Assembly (NCBI RefSeq): GCF_900115125.1
Contig: NZ_FOVJ01000007.1
Coordinates: 90,349-154,348, forward strand
From: Nitrosospira briensis
GTDB lineage: Bacteria > Pseudomonadota > Gammaproteobacteria > Burkholderiales > Nitrosomonadaceae
Direction: 5' to 3'
Length of the DNA: 64,000 nucleotides
The notes under the pieces: generated by a model
Told to the model about the DNA's origin: nothing
What the model saw: the letters and a program-made list of their open reading frames with translations, nothing else
Databases searched by the model: none
In this document: piece after piece, positions 27,837-38,804 of the stretch
How positions within the stretch are numbered: position 1 is the stretch's first letter
Layout: the number at the start of each line of letters is the position of its first letter
Translations under genes and position numbers: made by a program

Positions 27837-29099
27837 ATGGATAAGCCCGGCCCCGCATCCCCCAGCAATCCTGACAGCGCTTCCGCTGATCAAAGAAAAC
27901 ACAAAAAACTGCCGCGTACGGTCGTCGTTCTCGGCTTGGTCAGTTTCTTCAACGATTTCGCTTCCGATATTGTCATTCCGCTCATTCCGATATTGCTGGC
28001 GACGGTGCTTGCCGCCGGGCCGCTGGCGCTGGGTTTGATCGAGGGGGTTGCGGATGCAATAGCGAGCCTCCTCAAGCTGTGGTCGGGGCGGCATTCCGAC
28101 GTCATGAGCGGACGGCGCAAGGGGCTGGCGGTGGCCGGCTATACGCTTTCCAATATGGCGCGTCCATTGCTGGGGCTAGCCGGTTCCTGGCCGATGATTC
28201 TGGTGCTGCGCAGCATCGATCGCGTGGGCAAAGGTCTGCGGAGCGCTCCGCGTGATGCGCTGGTGGCGGACGCGACGCCGCCTCATATGCATGGCTATGC
28301 CTTTGGCTATCACCGGGCGATGGATAACGGCGGGGCCGTTGCGGGGAGTCTCGCCGCCGCGGCTGTGCTTGCCTGGTCGGGCTTGAGCCTGACAGAAGTG
28401 ATTCTGTGGTCGGCAGTTCCGGGTATTGCCGCCGTGCTGCTGCTGGGCGTGGGCGTACAGGATGAAAAGACGGCTGTCGCTCACGCTGCTGCTCATGTGC
28501 CCGTTGTGTTGCCACCCCTGCGCTGGTCGGTGCTGTCGCGGCCCATGCGTCGCTATCTTCTGGTGCTGATGTTGTTTACGTTTGCGCGCGCGTCGGAAAC
28601 CTTTATCCTGCTGCTAGGGCACCAACTGGACGTAGGCACAGTCGAATTATTATTGATGTGGTCGGCGTTGAATCTTTGCAAGGCGGCAACCTCCACCTGG
28701 GGCGGGCAACTGGCTGATAGACTTGGGCGTGGGTCGCTGATGCTGATCGGCTGGGCAACGTTTTCGCTCTCCTTCCTGATGCTTGGCATGGTGGAGCAAA
28801 GCGCAGCACTTTGGGCGGTAAGTATTTTCTATGGTCTTTGTGCGGGGATGAGCGAAGGAGCGGAGCGAGCCATTATCAGCGATTATGCGGCCCCTCGGGA
28901 GCGAGGAACGGCTTTCGGCTGGTATCATTTGATGGTGGGCATCGCGGCAATTCCGGCGGGGTTGCTGTTCGGATCGATCTGGCAATTTCAAAGCGCGGCG
29001 ATGGCTTTCTTTTTTGCTGGCGGATTGGCCGCCTGCGCGGCGCTGCTGTTGCGGGTTTGGGCTTGGCCGGTCAGGAAGGTGAATGTGGTGGATAGGTGA
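27837..29099 (+). CDS. Major facilitator superfamily transporter
   Basis: This 420-residue protein has about 12 hydrophobic segments. The loop between segments 2 and 3 reads SGRHSDVMSGRRKGL, a variant of the MFS motif A, and RSIDRVGKGLRSAPRDALVAD and GGQLADRLGRGSLM supply further family motifs. The N-terminal 25 residues are hydrophilic and Pro/Ser-rich. The RVGKG-RSAPRDAL segment is typical of a group of uncharacterised bacterial MFS permeases, so the substrate is unknown. It starts 30 bases from the tRNA-Arg gene and is the first core gene right of the island. Confidence 0.85.
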   Translation: MDKPGPASPSNPDSASADQRKHKKLPRTVVVLGLVSFFNDFASDIVIPLIPILLATVLAAGPLALGLIEGVADAIASLLKLWSGRHSDVMSGRRKGLAVAGYTLSNMARPLLGLAGSWPMILVLRSIDRVGKGLRSAPRDALVADATPPHMHGYAFGYHRAMDNGGAVAGSLAAAAVLAWSGLSLTEVILWSAVPGIAAVLLLGVGVQDEKTAVAHAAAHVPVVLPPLRWSVLSRPMRRYLLVLMLFTFARASETFILLLGHQLDVGTVELLLMWSALNLCKAATSTWGGQLADRLGRGSLMLIGWATFSLSFLMLGMVEQSAALWAVSIFYGLCAGMSEGAERAIISDYAAPRERGTAFGWYHLMVGIAAIPAGLLFGSIWQFQSAAMAFFFAGGLAACAALLLRVWAWPVRKVNVVDR

Positions 29100-29136
29100 A
29101 ATGATGGGGATAGGAATTGCGGGAAGCCGCGTGTTA

Positions 29137-29178
29137 GAGGAAATGATGGGTTGTGCTTCGCACCACCCATCCTGCGAA
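29137..29178. repeat. Dispersed hairpin repeat, copy 2
   Basis: This matches the copy at 880-920. ATGGGTTGTG and CACCACCCAT pair with one mismatch around the loop CTTCG. It ends 14 bases before the peroxiredoxin start, so it would sit in that gene's leader if transcribed from upstream. Confidence 0.6.
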
Positions 29179-29192
29179 GATAGAGGGGTATT

Positions 29193-29726
29193 ATGAAATT
29201 ACGGGGAATACTGGCAACAGTAATGACAGCAGTTCTTTTGCTCTCAAGTCACGCGATACGTGCGGAATCGCCTGTGCTCAAGGTAGGCCAGCCGGCGTCG
29301 GATTTCAGCCTTCCTGATCAGGACGGCAAGACACATACGCTGGCGGATTTTCGGGGCAAGTGGCTCGCGCTTTACTTCTATGTAAAGGATGATACGCCGG
29401 GCTGCACGGAACAGGCATGCAAGTTCCGCGATGATATCAGCGAGCTAAGGGATCTGGGTGCGCGGGTGGTGGGGGTGAGCGTAGACGATTCCGACAGCCA
29501 CGCGAACTTCGCCAAAAAATATAATCTTCCGTTTCCCCTTCTGGCGGACAGCAAGGGCGAAACTGCAGCGCGTTACGGCTCGCTTAGGGGTGACGGCAGC
29601 ATGGCCAAGCGCAATACTTTTCTGATCGACCCTGAAGGAAAGATTGCGAGGATATATTTATCTGCCAGTACTTCGCGCAACTCTGCGGAAGTGATAGAGG
29701 ATTTGAAAAAGCTGAAGGGTTCGTAA
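29193..29726 (+). CDS. Exported peroxiredoxin, Bcp/PrxQ type
   Basis: The 177-residue protein starts with a signal peptide (LATVMTAVLLLSSHAIRA, cleavage near residue 24) and then a thioredoxin-fold peroxidase domain. The active site TPGCTEQACKF (about residues 70-80) has the peroxidatic Cys and a resolving Cys five residues later, the atypical PrxQ arrangement. VGVSVDDSDSHANFAKKYNLPFPLLAD is also typical. It reduces hydroperoxides in the periplasm, where ammonia oxidation generates reactive species. The reductant is not apparent from the neighbours. Confidence 0.9.
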   Translation: MKLRGILATVMTAVLLLSSHAIRAESPVLKVGQPASDFSLPDQDGKTHTLADFRGKWLALYFYVKDDTPGCTEQACKFRDDISELRDLGARVVGVSVDDSDSHANFAKKYNLPFPLLADSKGETAARYGSLRGDGSMAKRNTFLIDPEGKIARIYLSASTSRNSAEVIEDLKKLKGS

Positions 29727-29861
29727 TCCTTGGGGGCTGATTTCATCCGCAGTTTGTGAGGCGCAAAACTTCCGTGCATTTTATCGCCCATAGTTCATAC
29801 TTAAGCAATGCGGAATACTACACCTTCGGCACCAGCCAAGAACACAGGGAGATGATCCATC

Positions 29862-30257
29862 ATGGCGAAACTGAGCGAAGAGCAATTGGCGCAGCTGAAA
29901 GAAATGCTTCAGCACCGTTATCTGGAATTGCGGGAAGAGGTCCGGGGCGAGCTGGAACGCTCGGGCAACCAGCATTACGCCGATGTGGCCGGCAGCGTGC
30001 CTGATCCGGGTGATGAGTCGGTGGCTGACATGATCGTGGATGTGGATGCTGCACTCGTGGACCGCCAGGTAAACGAAATGCGGGGGGTGGAAGCTACGCT
30101 AAAACGCCTGGCGGAACTGAATTTCGGCGATTGTATCGAGTGCGGCGGCGAAATCGGCTTCGAGCGATTGATGGCCCTTCCCACTGCGGAGAGGTGCGTG
30201 CGCTGCCAGGAACTGCATGAGAAGACTTACTCTCACGAACCCAATCCCACCCTTTAA
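29862..30257 (+). CDS. DksA/TraR-family zinc-finger protein
   Basis: The 131-residue protein has an N-terminal coiled-coil (EEQLAQLKEMLQHRYLELREEVRGEL) and a C4 zinc finger near the C-terminus (CIECGG ... ERCVRCQ). In the family such proteins insert the coiled-coil into the RNA polymerase secondary channel and modulate initiation. The DxxDxA tip motif of true DksA is not clearly present, although VDVDAALVD lies in the right region, so I call it a DksA-like paralogue and do not assign the name. Confidence 0.85.
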   Translation: MAKLSEEQLAQLKEMLQHRYLELREEVRGELERSGNQHYADVAGSVPDPGDESVADMIVDVDAALVDRQVNEMRGVEATLKRLAELNFGDCIECGGEIGFERLMALPTAERCVRCQELHEKTYSHEPNPTL

Positions 30258-30358
30258 GCTAAAAAAGCTCACCAGCCTTTTTTGGGTCGATGCCTTTCAG
30301 CCCTCGAGTCACCTCGTAAACCCAACCGGCGCGCTGCTTTGTAATGGGAATTGGCGTT

Positions 30359-30961
30359 TCAGGGATATTCCAAACTTTGCGACGCGGGAACCTTGAGCAG
30401 CACCAGCACCGCGCCGCTGCCGCCATCTTCCGGTCTGGCCTGGCAGAAAGCCAGCACATCATTTCGTTGCGAGAGCCAGCTTCCAACCCTGGCCTTCAAA
30501 ACCGGTTCGTGATTCCGGGAACTGAGCCCCTTGCCGTGTATCACACGCACACAGCGGAAGCCGCGTTTTTGGCTGGCGTCAAGAAAAGCGACCAGTTCCA
30601 GCCGGGCTTCGTCGCGCGTGTATCCATGCAGGTCAAGTTGCGCCTGAATCGTCCAGTAGCCGCGTCGTAGCCGCCGCAAAGTCTGGCGCGACAGGCCCGA
30701 ACGTAGAAACGACCATTCATCGCCTGCTGCTATCTCCAGCGGGATATGGTCAGAGAGCGAATCATCCGGCGCGGCTTGCCCGTCATCTTGAGGGCGCGGT
30801 ATTGGCTGGGGATGCTTGCCGGCGAGAACGACTTTATCAGAAGCGGGCAGCGGCGCCACATTCCGAACCGCATCGTGGAATAAGGCCATGCCGTCGTCAG
30901 AGGGTTCCGCCTTCGGCGCAGCCTCGCGATCCATTGCACGCTTTTTGTCCGGCTGTTTCAT
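30359..30961 (-). CDS. Smr-domain protein
   Basis: This 200-residue protein has a low-complexity charged N-terminus (about 1-80) and a C-terminal Smr (small MutS-related) domain. The domain shows QLDLHGYTRDEARLEL, the RVIHGKGLSS loop and GGSGAVLVLLK. Smr domains are nucleases that act on branched DNA or mRNA; stand-alone bacterial members such as SmrB act in ribosome rescue. Which applies here is unknown. It lies 40 bases downstream of trxB on the same strand, so it may be cotranscribed. Confidence 0.88.
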   Translation of the reverse strand: MKQPDKKRAMDREAAPKAEPSDDGMALFHDAVRNVAPLPASDKVVLAGKHPQPIPRPQDDGQAAPDDSLSDHIPLEIAAGDEWSFLRSGLSRQTLRRLRRGYWTIQAQLDLHGYTRDEARLELVAFLDASQKRGFRCVRVIHGKGLSSRNHEPVLKARVGSWLSQRNDVLAFCQARPEDGGSGAVLVLLKVPASQSLEYP

Positions 30962-31000
30962 ATGGAGTTTTCAATCTCTCCCGCGCGGCCCCAGTCTTGC

Positions 31001-31981
<981 letters not shown>

Positions 31982-31990
31982 TCAAGAGGT

Positions 31991-34579
31991 TTACAACCGT
32001 TGTTCAACCCAGCCGGCCACGCTCTCGAGGGCGGTGGGCAAATTATCTGGCTGGGTCCCGCCGGCCTGGGCCATATCGGCGCGGCCCCCACCTTTGCCTC
32101 CAACCTGCTGGGCCACATAATTGACCAGCTCACCCGCCTTCACCTTCGTTGCCAGGTCGGCAGTGACACCCGCGATCAGCTTGACTCTTCCGTCCTCGAT
32201 TGCACTCAGCACCACGACGCAGGATTTGAATTTGTTCTTGAACTTGTCCAGCGTTTCACGCAAGGTTTTGGAGTCTGCATCGTCAAGATTCACGGCCAGC
32301 ACTTTTGCGCCTTTGACTTCGCGAACCCGCCCGGCGGCATCCTCACCCTGTGAATTGGCAAGTTTTGATTTCATGCGCCCGAGCTCTCGCTCCAGGTGTT
32401 TGACGTTATCGAGAATTTGCGTGATACGTAAGGCGGTTTCCTGCGGCTGAGCCTTGACGGCGTTTGCCACTTGCTGCAATTGCCGTTCCTGTTCCTGGAT
32501 ATACGCGAGCGCGGCCTCGCCCGTAACCGCTTCCACACGCCGAACACCCGCCGCCACGCCGGATTCGGCGACGATCTTGAAAAGCCCAATGTCGCCGGTA
32601 CGCTTGACATGCGTGCCCCCGCATAACTCACGTGAAGTGCCAATATCCAGTACGCGCACTTCGTCACCATATTTCTCGCCGAACAACATCATCGCCCCTG
32701 TTTTTTTTGCGTCTTCTATAGTCATCATGCGCGCCTCGGTCGCCGCATTTGCCAGGATCTCGGCATTTACCAGCATCTCGACCTTTCTGATTTCCGCATC
32801 TGTCATCGGCTGGTTATGCGCGAAGTCAAAGCGCGTTTTATCGGTATCGACCAACGAGCCTTTTTGCTGCACGTGCGGGCCCAGCACCTGGCGCAGAGCT
32901 TTGTGCATCAGATGGGTGACTGAATGATTGCGCTCCGTGCGTGCCCGTGCTTCACAATTGACCTGCGCCAGAATCATATCGCCCGTAACCAGGCGTCCGC
33001 TGCGCAATAGGCCTTTGTGGCCGAATACGTTGGCCTGAATTTTTTGGGTATCGGATACGGCGAAGGTGCCGTTGGCGGCAAGCAGCTCGCCGGCATCACC
33101 TACTTGCCCGCCCGACTCTGCATAAAAGGGGGTTTTATCGAGCACGACTACCGCCTCATCCCCCGCTTCGATGAACTCGACCTGGCTACCTTCCTTATAG
33201 ATGGCGAGAATTTGTCCTTCATGCTGAAGGCTCCCATAGCCGTGGAAGGTAGTCGAGGGCCCGCTATAGCTTATGCCTTCCTGCATCGTGAACTTGCCGG
33301 CGGCTCGGGCACGCTCGCGCTGACGCTCCATCGCCTGCTCGAATCCGGCCTCATCTATGGCGATGCCGCGCTCCCTGGCAATATCGGCGGTGAGATCCAG
33401 CGGAAAACCATAAGTGTCGTAGAGGCGGAACAAGGTTTCGCCATCCAGCATGCGCTTTTCTTCCCTGAGCGCCATCTCCAGTACCTGCATTCCATTTTCA
33501 AGCGTTTCGGCAAAACGTTCTTCCTCCTGCTTCAGCACGGCCGCGACGCGCGCCCTGGCTTCCACCAGTTCTGGATAGGCTTGCCCCATGACTTTCGCCA
33601 AGTCCTCCACCAGCAAGTAAAAGAAAGGGTTAATTTGCCCAAGCTTGTAGCCGTGGCGAATAGCGCGCCGGATGATGCGCCGCAGGACATAGCCCCGGCC
33701 TTCATTAGCGGGAATTACGCCATCGACGATGAGAAAAGAGCAGGCCCGAATGTGATCGGCAATGACCTTGAGTGAGTTGCTGGATAAATCAACTGCGTTG
33801 GTAACTCGCGCCGCCGCTCCGATAAGTTCGTTGAACAAATCGATTTGGTAATTGCTGTGAACCTGCTGCATAACGGCCGAGATGCGCTCCAGCCCCATGC
33901 CGGTATCCACCGACGGTCTGGGGAGCGGATGCAGCGTGCCTGCGCTGTCCCGGTTGTATTGCATGAACACCAGGTTCCAGATTTCGACATAGCGGTCGCC
34001 ATCCGCCTCGGGGGTGCCGGGGGGGCCGCCCGCTATTTCCCGGCCATGATCGTAGAAAATTTCGGAACAGGGGCCGCACGGGCCGGTTTCGCCCATCTGC
34101 CAGAAGTTGTCCGCGGTTGCGATGCGCGTGAACCGCGAAGACGCAATTCCGACCTCGTTGAGCCAGATATCGGCAGCTTCGTCATCTTCGGCATAAACGG
34201 TAACCCATAATTTCTCCTCCGGGACCTTGAGAATGACGGTAAGGAATTCCCATGCGAACTTGATGGCGTTGCGCTTGAAATAATCGCCGAAGCTGAAATT
34301 GCCCAGCATCTCGAAAAACGTATGATGCCGTGCGGTATAGCCCACATTTTCCAAATCGTTGTGCTTGCCGCCTGCACGCACGCAGCGCTGCGAACTCGCC
34401 GCGCGCACATAAGGCCGCTTTTCGTGGCCGAGAAATACATCCTTGAACTGCACCATGCCGGCGTTGGTAAACAGCAGCGTGGGATCGTTGCCGGGGACGA
34501 GCGAACTCGACGGCACGACCTCATGGCCATGCGAGGCAAAGTATTGAAGAAATTTTTGGCGTATTTCGCTGCTTTTCAT
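31991..34579 (-). CDS. alaS: Alanyl-tRNA synthetase
   Basis: Start chosen at 34579 ([20 protein letters not shown]), because the longer frame to 34618 adds 13 residues without family similarity. The 862-residue enzyme carries the class II catalytic core ([17 protein letters not shown] and [18 protein letters not shown]), the editing domain with [16 protein letters not shown] and [13 protein letters not shown], and the C-terminal oligomerisation and tRNA-binding C-Ala domain. It charges tRNA-Ala and clears mischarged Ser and Gly. Confidence 0.97.
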   Translation of the reverse strand: MKSSEIRQKFLQYFASHGHEVVPSSSLVPGNDPTLLFTNAGMVQFKDVFLGHEKRPYVRAASSQRCVRAGGKHNDLENVGYTARHHTFFEMLGNFSFGDYFKRNAIKFAWEFLTVILKVPEEKLWVTVYAEDDEAADIWLNEVGIASSRFTRIATADNFWQMGETGPCGPCSEIFYDHGREIAGGPPGTPEADGDRYVEIWNLVFMQYNRDSAGTLHPLPRPSVDTGMGLERISAVMQQVHSNYQIDLFNELIGAAARVTNAVDLSSNSLKVIADHIRACSFLIVDGVIPANEGRGYVLRRIIRRAIRHGYKLGQINPFFYLLVEDLAKVMGQAYPELVEARARVAAVLKQEEERFAETLENGMQVLEMALREEKRMLDGETLFRLYDTYGFPLDLTADIARERGIAIDEAGFEQAMERQRERARAAGKFTMQEGISYSGPSTTFHGYGSLQHEGQILAIYKEGSQVEFIEAGDEAVVVLDKTPFYAESGGQVGDAGELLAANGTFAVSDTQKIQANVFGHKGLLRSGRLVTGDMILAQVNCEARARTERNHSVTHLMHKALRQVLGPHVQQKGSLVDTDKTRFDFAHNQPMTDAEIRKVEMLVNAEILANAATEARMMTIEDAKKTGAMMLFGEKYGDEVRVLDIGTSRELCGGTHVKRTGDIGLFKIVAESGVAAGVRRVEAVTGEAALAYIQEQERQLQQVANAVKAQPQETALRITQILDNVKHLERELGRMKSKLANSQGEDAAGRVREVKGAKVLAVNLDDADSKTLRETLDKFKNKFKSCVVVLSAIEDGRVKLIAGVTADLATKVKAGELVNYVAQQVGGKGGGRADMAQAGGTQPDNLPTALESVAGWVEQRL

Positions 34580-34645
34580 CTCGACTTCATTCGATTGGTA
34601 TCCGCTTCCTGCCCACAACCTGCCGGGCTTCGCCTTATACTTTAT

Positions 34646-35008
34646 CTAGCGGCGCTCTATTTCTGTTACCGTCGTGCCCAGTGGTTCGCCATTGATAATC
34701 GCAAGATTTGCTACCTTTACCTTCACGCTCAGCGTTTCATCTGTTTTGGGGAGATCGGCTTCGGTAAGAATGGTGATCTCTCCGCTTTCGTCTTTCAGCA
34801 CATAGGACTTCATGTTAAATAGCGGAAGCCGGGTAGGCTCTTTCGCCACGCCGTGGAGCATGACCTCCTTGCCGTCGAAGTTCGCGGGGGAGGTAACGAC
34901 TTCATTGATGGGCGTCGCGTCGATCCGATTGCAACCGACCAGCAGAATCACCATCGCGGACACAGCCAGCAGCATGCGGACCAGGTTGCCAGTCAAGCGG
35001 TCTGTCAA
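34646..35008 (-). CDS. OB-fold-like lipoprotein
   Basis: TTG at 35008 overlaps the recX stop (TTGA), so translation is probably coupled. The 120-residue product has a basic n-region, a hydrophobic stretch and lipobox LLVGC at residue 26. The mature part (INEVVTSPANFDGKEVMLHG ... SYVLKDESGEITILTE ... VKVKVANLAIINGEPL) alternates beta-strands in the manner of an OB-fold exported protein. Function is unknown. ATG 34975 is an alternative but would remove the positive n-region. Confidence 0.68.
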   Translation of the reverse strand: MTDRLTGNLVRMLLAVSAMVILLVGCNRIDATPINEVVTSPANFDGKEVMLHGVAKEPTRLPLFNMKSYVLKDESGEITILTEADLPKTDETLSVKVKVANLAIINGEPLGTTVTEIERR

Positions 35009-35469
35009 GCTTCGTCCTTATCATAATGGCGCAGCACTCGCCGTATTACTTCCGCAGCGAAGCCCCGCCCCATCAGGAACCGCATCTGCCTCCCGTGCTC
35101 TTTCGCATTGGCGGGCAACGCACCGAACTTTTTCCGCCACACTTCGCGCGCCTTATCCAGCTCAGCTTCCCTGATATTAGGCAACGCCTCGGCGATTAAA
35201 TTCTCTGCAATGCCCTTTTCACGCAACTCATGCACTATCCGCTGACTGCCGAATTTGCTTTGGCGCGTATGTATCACATGCTCGACCATGCGCTCAGCCG
35301 ACAGAAAGCCACGCTGCTCCAGCGTATCCAGCATGGAAGAGATTTCCTCGGAAGTTTGGGCATGAGGAGCAAGTTTCTTTTCCAGCTCCAGCCTGGAATG
35401 TTCTCGCCGGGAGAGATAACCCAAGGCACGGGTTTTCAGGCTCGGCTTGTGAGTCACCATGCTTGGCAA
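35005..35469 (-). CDS. recX: RecA regulator RecX
   Basis: The 154-residue protein has the three-helix repeat structure of RecX: LGYLSRREHSRLELEKKLA, then ERGFLSAERMVEHVIHTRQSKFGSQRI, and a C-terminal RFLMGRGFAAEVIRRVLRH. RecX caps and disassembles RecA filaments. It lies 36 bases downstream of recA on the same strand, the classic recA-recX arrangement. Confidence 0.94.
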   Translation of the reverse strand: MPSMVTHKPSLKTRALGYLSRREHSRLELEKKLAPHAQTSEEISSMLDTLEQRGFLSAERMVEHVIHTRQSKFGSQRIVHELREKGIAENLIAEALPNIREAELDKAREVWRKKFGALPANAKEHGRQMRFLMGRGFAAEVIRRVLRHYDKDEA

Positions 35470-35505
35470 CGGAAAATGGTTTGAAAAATTCAGATCGAGC
35501 TGCGA

Positions 35506-36525
35506 TTACTCTGCATTCGCGGTTTCGGCGGGGTTGGAGACTCCCAGGGCGGCACGAATCCTGGATTCTATTTCCATCGCTATGTCATTGTGCTCCCTCA
35601 GGAACTCGCGTGCATTATCCTTGCCCTGACCTATTTTTTCTCCCTTGTAGGAGTACCAGGCGCCAGCTTTCTCGACCAGCTTGTGCTGTACACCCAACTC
35701 GACGATCTCTCCTTCCCGGGAGATGCCTTCGCCATAGAGAATATCGAATTCCGCCTGTTTGAATGGCGGCGCAACCTTGTTCTTGACCACCTTGACGCGC
35801 GTTTCGCTGCCGATTACCTCATCGCCCTTTTTGATCGAACCGGTGCGGCGTATATCCAGGCGCACCGACGCGTAGAACTTCAAGGCGTTGCCGCCGGTAG
35901 TGGTTTCGGGGTTGCCGAACATGACGCCGATTTTCATGCGTATCTGATTGATGAAAATCACCATGGTGTTGCTGCGCTTGATATTGGCGGTGAGCTTGCG
36001 CAATGCCTGCGACATCAATCTCGCCTGCAGGCCCATCTGGGGCTCGCCCATTTCGCCCTCGATTTCCGCCCGGGGCGTCAGGGCGGCGACAGAATCCACC
36101 ACCACCACATCGACTGAACCGGAGCGCACCAGCATATCCGCGATTTCCAGGGCCTGCTCGCCGTTGTCAGGCTGGGAAATCAATAATTCCTGCACATTGA
36201 CGCCAATTTTTTGTGCGTATTGCGGATCAAGAGCATGCTCCGCGTCTATGAATGCCGCGGTACCTCCCATCTTTTGCATTTGGGCGATGACTTGCAGAGT
36301 GAGCGTGGTTTTGCCCGAAGATTCCGGTCCGTAAATTTCTATTACCCGTCCCCTGGGCAAACCGCCCACGCCCAGCGCAATATCAAGGCCAAGCGAACCG
36401 GTGGAAATCACCTGAACGTCTTTGGCAACATCACTGGCGCCCAGACGCATGATCGAACCCTTGCCGAACTGTTTCTCGATCTGGGAAAGCGCTGCCGCCA
36501 GTGCTTTGCTTCTGTTTTCGTCCAT
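35506..36525 (-). CDS. recA: Recombinase RecA
   Basis: The 339-residue protein has Walker [35 protein letters not shown] (Walker B and L1), and [34 protein letters not shown] (L2). AAAGGAAAAATCCC ATG gives a good start. It catalyses strand exchange and triggers LexA cleavage in the SOS response. No CTGT-N8-ACAG LexA site is present in the 131 bases upstream; see findings. The TPR/protease-like gene lies upstream on the same strand. Confidence 0.98.
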   Translation of the reverse strand: MDENRSKALAAALSQIEKQFGKGSIMRLGASDVAKDVQVISTGSLGLDIALGVGGLPRGRVIEIYGPESSGKTTLTLQVIAQMQKMGGTAAFIDAEHALDPQYAQKIGVNVQELLISQPDNGEQALEIADMLVRSGSVDVVVVDSVAALTPRAEIEGEMGEPQMGLQARLMSQALRKLTANIKRSNTMVIFINQIRMKIGVMFGNPETTTGGNALKFYASVRLDIRRTGSIKKGDEVIGSETRVKVVKNKVAPPFKQAEFDILYGEGISREGEIVELGVQHKLVEKAGAWYSYKGEKIGQGKDNAREFLREHNDIAMEIESRIRAALGVSNPAETANAE

Positions 36526-36656
36526 GGGATTTTTCCTTTGTAGAGTGGGTAATTATCGCACAGGAACAGCCGGCCGGGATAGCGGACGGAGGATGACGGG
36601 TGTTCTACAAGGCTAGTTTTTCTGCACGCACCAACTTCTCTCGCCCGAGGTAACGT

Positions 36657-38069
36657 TCAAGGCAAAATATAAGTGTTGAAGTACAGCTCCGCCCTCGCCG
36701 GATCCAGCTTGCGCAGGGCCTGATATATGTCCCTCATTTTGCCGCGCTCTTCCAGCATTGCGTAGGCCAGGCCCAGGTTGTACCAGGCATCGGCATTCTC
36801 CGGCTGAATGCGGACCGTCTCCTGGTATGCCTCAGCTGATTCATCATATAGCTTCAAGTCGTCATAGGTAATACCCAGGTTGTACCAGGCCCGTGAATTC
36901 TCGGGATTAATGCCCAGCGATTGTCGATAGGCATGGATGGCATAGGGGTATTGCTTGCGTTCGCGGTAAGTATTGCCCAGGTCATACCAGACCTCGGCGT
37001 TATCAGGCTGTATACGGAGCGCGTCCTCATAGGACTGGATCGCGTCGTCATAATCCTTGAGATTGGCGTAGGCCACGCCCAGATTATGCCAGGCGGCGCC
37101 ATACTCGGCCTGGTTGCGTATTGCTTCTCGATAAGCGTCGACTGCTTCGTTATATTGTTTGAGATTTGTGAACGCAACACCCGCGCTGAACCAGGCCACC
37201 GCATTAGACGGGTCGCGTTTGACTTCCTGCTGTGAAAGTTTTAACAGGGCGCGCCAATCCGCCTTTTTTTCCAGCGCCAAGCTGCGGTTAAGCCAATCCA
37301 GTCCATTGTTGTTTTTTCTCGCCGAACCGGCCCGCACCTGCTGCGGCTCATTCGCCCCCTTCGGCCCCTTCGTTTCATGGGGCGGCTCTTCTATCCAATC
37401 CACCGGGAGTACGAAAGCAAGATTCTCACCTTCGACACGCTGCGGCGAAAGTATCCCGATCAGCTCTCCATCACTATCAAACAGCCCGCCCCCGCTGAAG
37501 GCTGAAGAAATAGCGGCGGAAGAAAGAATATATTGCGAGCCCCTGTATGGCCGCAGCCTGGAAATATGCCCTTTGCTCAGGATTGGCTTGCCCCCCCGCT
37601 GTTCCTTCTGTCCCTGCTTTTTCCCCGGCGCGCCGACAGCATAGACACGCTGGTCGATCCTGAGCTTTTTTGCCGTGCCGCGCGCGATGGGAGGGGATTG
37701 CAAGTGGGGCACATTCAGGTGGCAAAGATTGTCGGCCTGGACGTATTGCAATACTGCCTTGAACGCGGTACCCGCTCGACGCACCTGACCATTTTTTCCT
37801 TTTCTTGCTACATCGCAAGTGGTAATCACCCGCCCGGTTCCCATCACTACGCCGCTGCCCTGGCCAAGAAGCTTGCCGTTTGCGTCAACCATATCCACTG
37901 ATACCACAAAAGGCGACGCCTCCGCCAAAATCTGCTCGGGTGTTTCGGCCGCGGCAAATGGCGCATGCAGGGCGGACAGGAAAGCTCCAAGCATGACCGG
38001 ATACAGGGTTAGCATGGTTTTTGTTCTTGAAATCCGGTTCCGCAACGGATTGCGCCATGTTGAACGCAT
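36657..38069 (-). CDS. Exported TPR protein with degenerate trypsin-like domain
   Basis: The 470-residue protein has a signal peptide (MLTLYPVMLGAFLSALHAPFAAA; an alternative start at 38015 gives a tighter one). Residues 45-225 form a trypsin-like (S1C-type) domain. The serine is present in AFSGGGLFD (Ser192), but the histidine position reads ITTCDVARK with Asp86, and the aspartate position reads ADNLCHL with Asn114. Five TPR units follow (about 285-455, such as AWYNLGITYDDLKLYDESAEAY). The protease fold is therefore probably catalytically dead and used for binding. Localisation is periplasmic by the signal peptide; the partner is unknown. Confidence 0.82.
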   Translation of the reverse strand: MRSTWRNPLRNRISRTKTMLTLYPVMLGAFLSALHAPFAAAETPEQILAEASPFVVSVDMVDANGKLLGQGSGVVMGTGRVITTCDVARKGKNGQVRRAGTAFKAVLQYVQADNLCHLNVPHLQSPPIARGTAKKLRIDQRVYAVGAPGKKQGQKEQRGGKPILSKGHISRLRPYRGSQYILSSAAISSAFSGGGLFDSDGELIGILSPQRVEGENLAFVLPVDWIEEPPHETKGPKGANEPQQVRAGSARKNNNGLDWLNRSLALEKKADWRALLKLSQQEVKRDPSNAVAWFSAGVAFTNLKQYNEAVDAYREAIRNQAEYGAAWHNLGVAYANLKDYDDAIQSYEDALRIQPDNAEVWYDLGNTYRERKQYPYAIHAYRQSLGINPENSRAWYNLGITYDDLKLYDESAEAYQETVRIQPENADAWYNLGLAYAMLEERGKMRDIYQALRKLDPARAELYFNTYILP

Positions 38070-38165
38070 GAAAATGGAATCAAGATCAATAAGATGCGCA
38101 ACACGACACCCTGGCGTGTAAAATAACGGCTACTTGCTCGTCGCCAACTACAAAATCGAATAAAT

Positions 38166-38777
38166 ATGAACGAGGATCCGAACGCCCCTCCTCCGGGCGT
38201 CTATACCAGGAAAATCCAACCGCTGGCATATTTCATCTTCGCCACCCGCTGGCTGCAATTGCCCTTGTACCTCGGGCTTATTCTCGCCCAGTGCGTTTAT
38301 GTATACCACTTCTGGGTCGAATTGCTGGATCTGATCGGGGCTGTAATGGGGAACGAGGCTGCGTTACAGCATATTCTGGACGCGGTTGCGATTGAAGGCG
38401 CGGTCAGACCTACCAAGACCACCGAAACCACTATCATGCTGGTTGTGCTGGGTTTAATCGATGTAGTGATGATCTCCAACCTGCTCATCATGGTGATCAT
38501 CGGAGGCTATGAAACGTTCGTTTCCCGCATGAATCTCCAAGGACATCCTGATCAGCCTGAGTGGCTGTCCCATGTCAATGCATCGGTGCTGAAAGTCAAA
38601 CTCGCCACGGCCATTATCGGCATCTCGTCTATCCACCTGCTCAAGACCTTCATCAATGCCAAGGCGTACGACGAGAAAACCATTCTGGCCCAAACGGGAA
38701 TCCATCTGGTTTTTCTGCTTTCCGCGATTGCGATCGCCTATAGCGACCGCCTCATGTCCGGGAAGAGCGCACATTAG
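38166..38777 (+). CDS. UPF0114 (YqhA-type) membrane protein
   Basis: The 203-residue protein matches the TIGR00645/UPF0114 family, with about four membrane segments. Conserved stretches are FIFATRWLQLPLYLGLILAQ, IDVVMISNLLIMVIIGGYETFVS and VKLATAIIGISSIHLLKTFI. Function is unknown. It is divergent from the TPR gene and convergent with pncC. Confidence 0.88.
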   Translation: MNEDPNAPPPGVYTRKIQPLAYFIFATRWLQLPLYLGLILAQCVYVYHFWVELLDLIGAVMGNEAALQHILDAVAIEGAVRPTKTTETTIMLVVLGLIDVVMISNLLIMVIIGGYETFVSRMNLQGHPDQPEWLSHVNASVLKVKLATAIIGISSIHLLKTFINAKAYDEKTILAQTGIHLVFLLSAIAIAYSDRLMSGKSAH

Positions 38778-38804
38778 GCCAGTCGCCATTGAACAACCGG
38801 AAGT

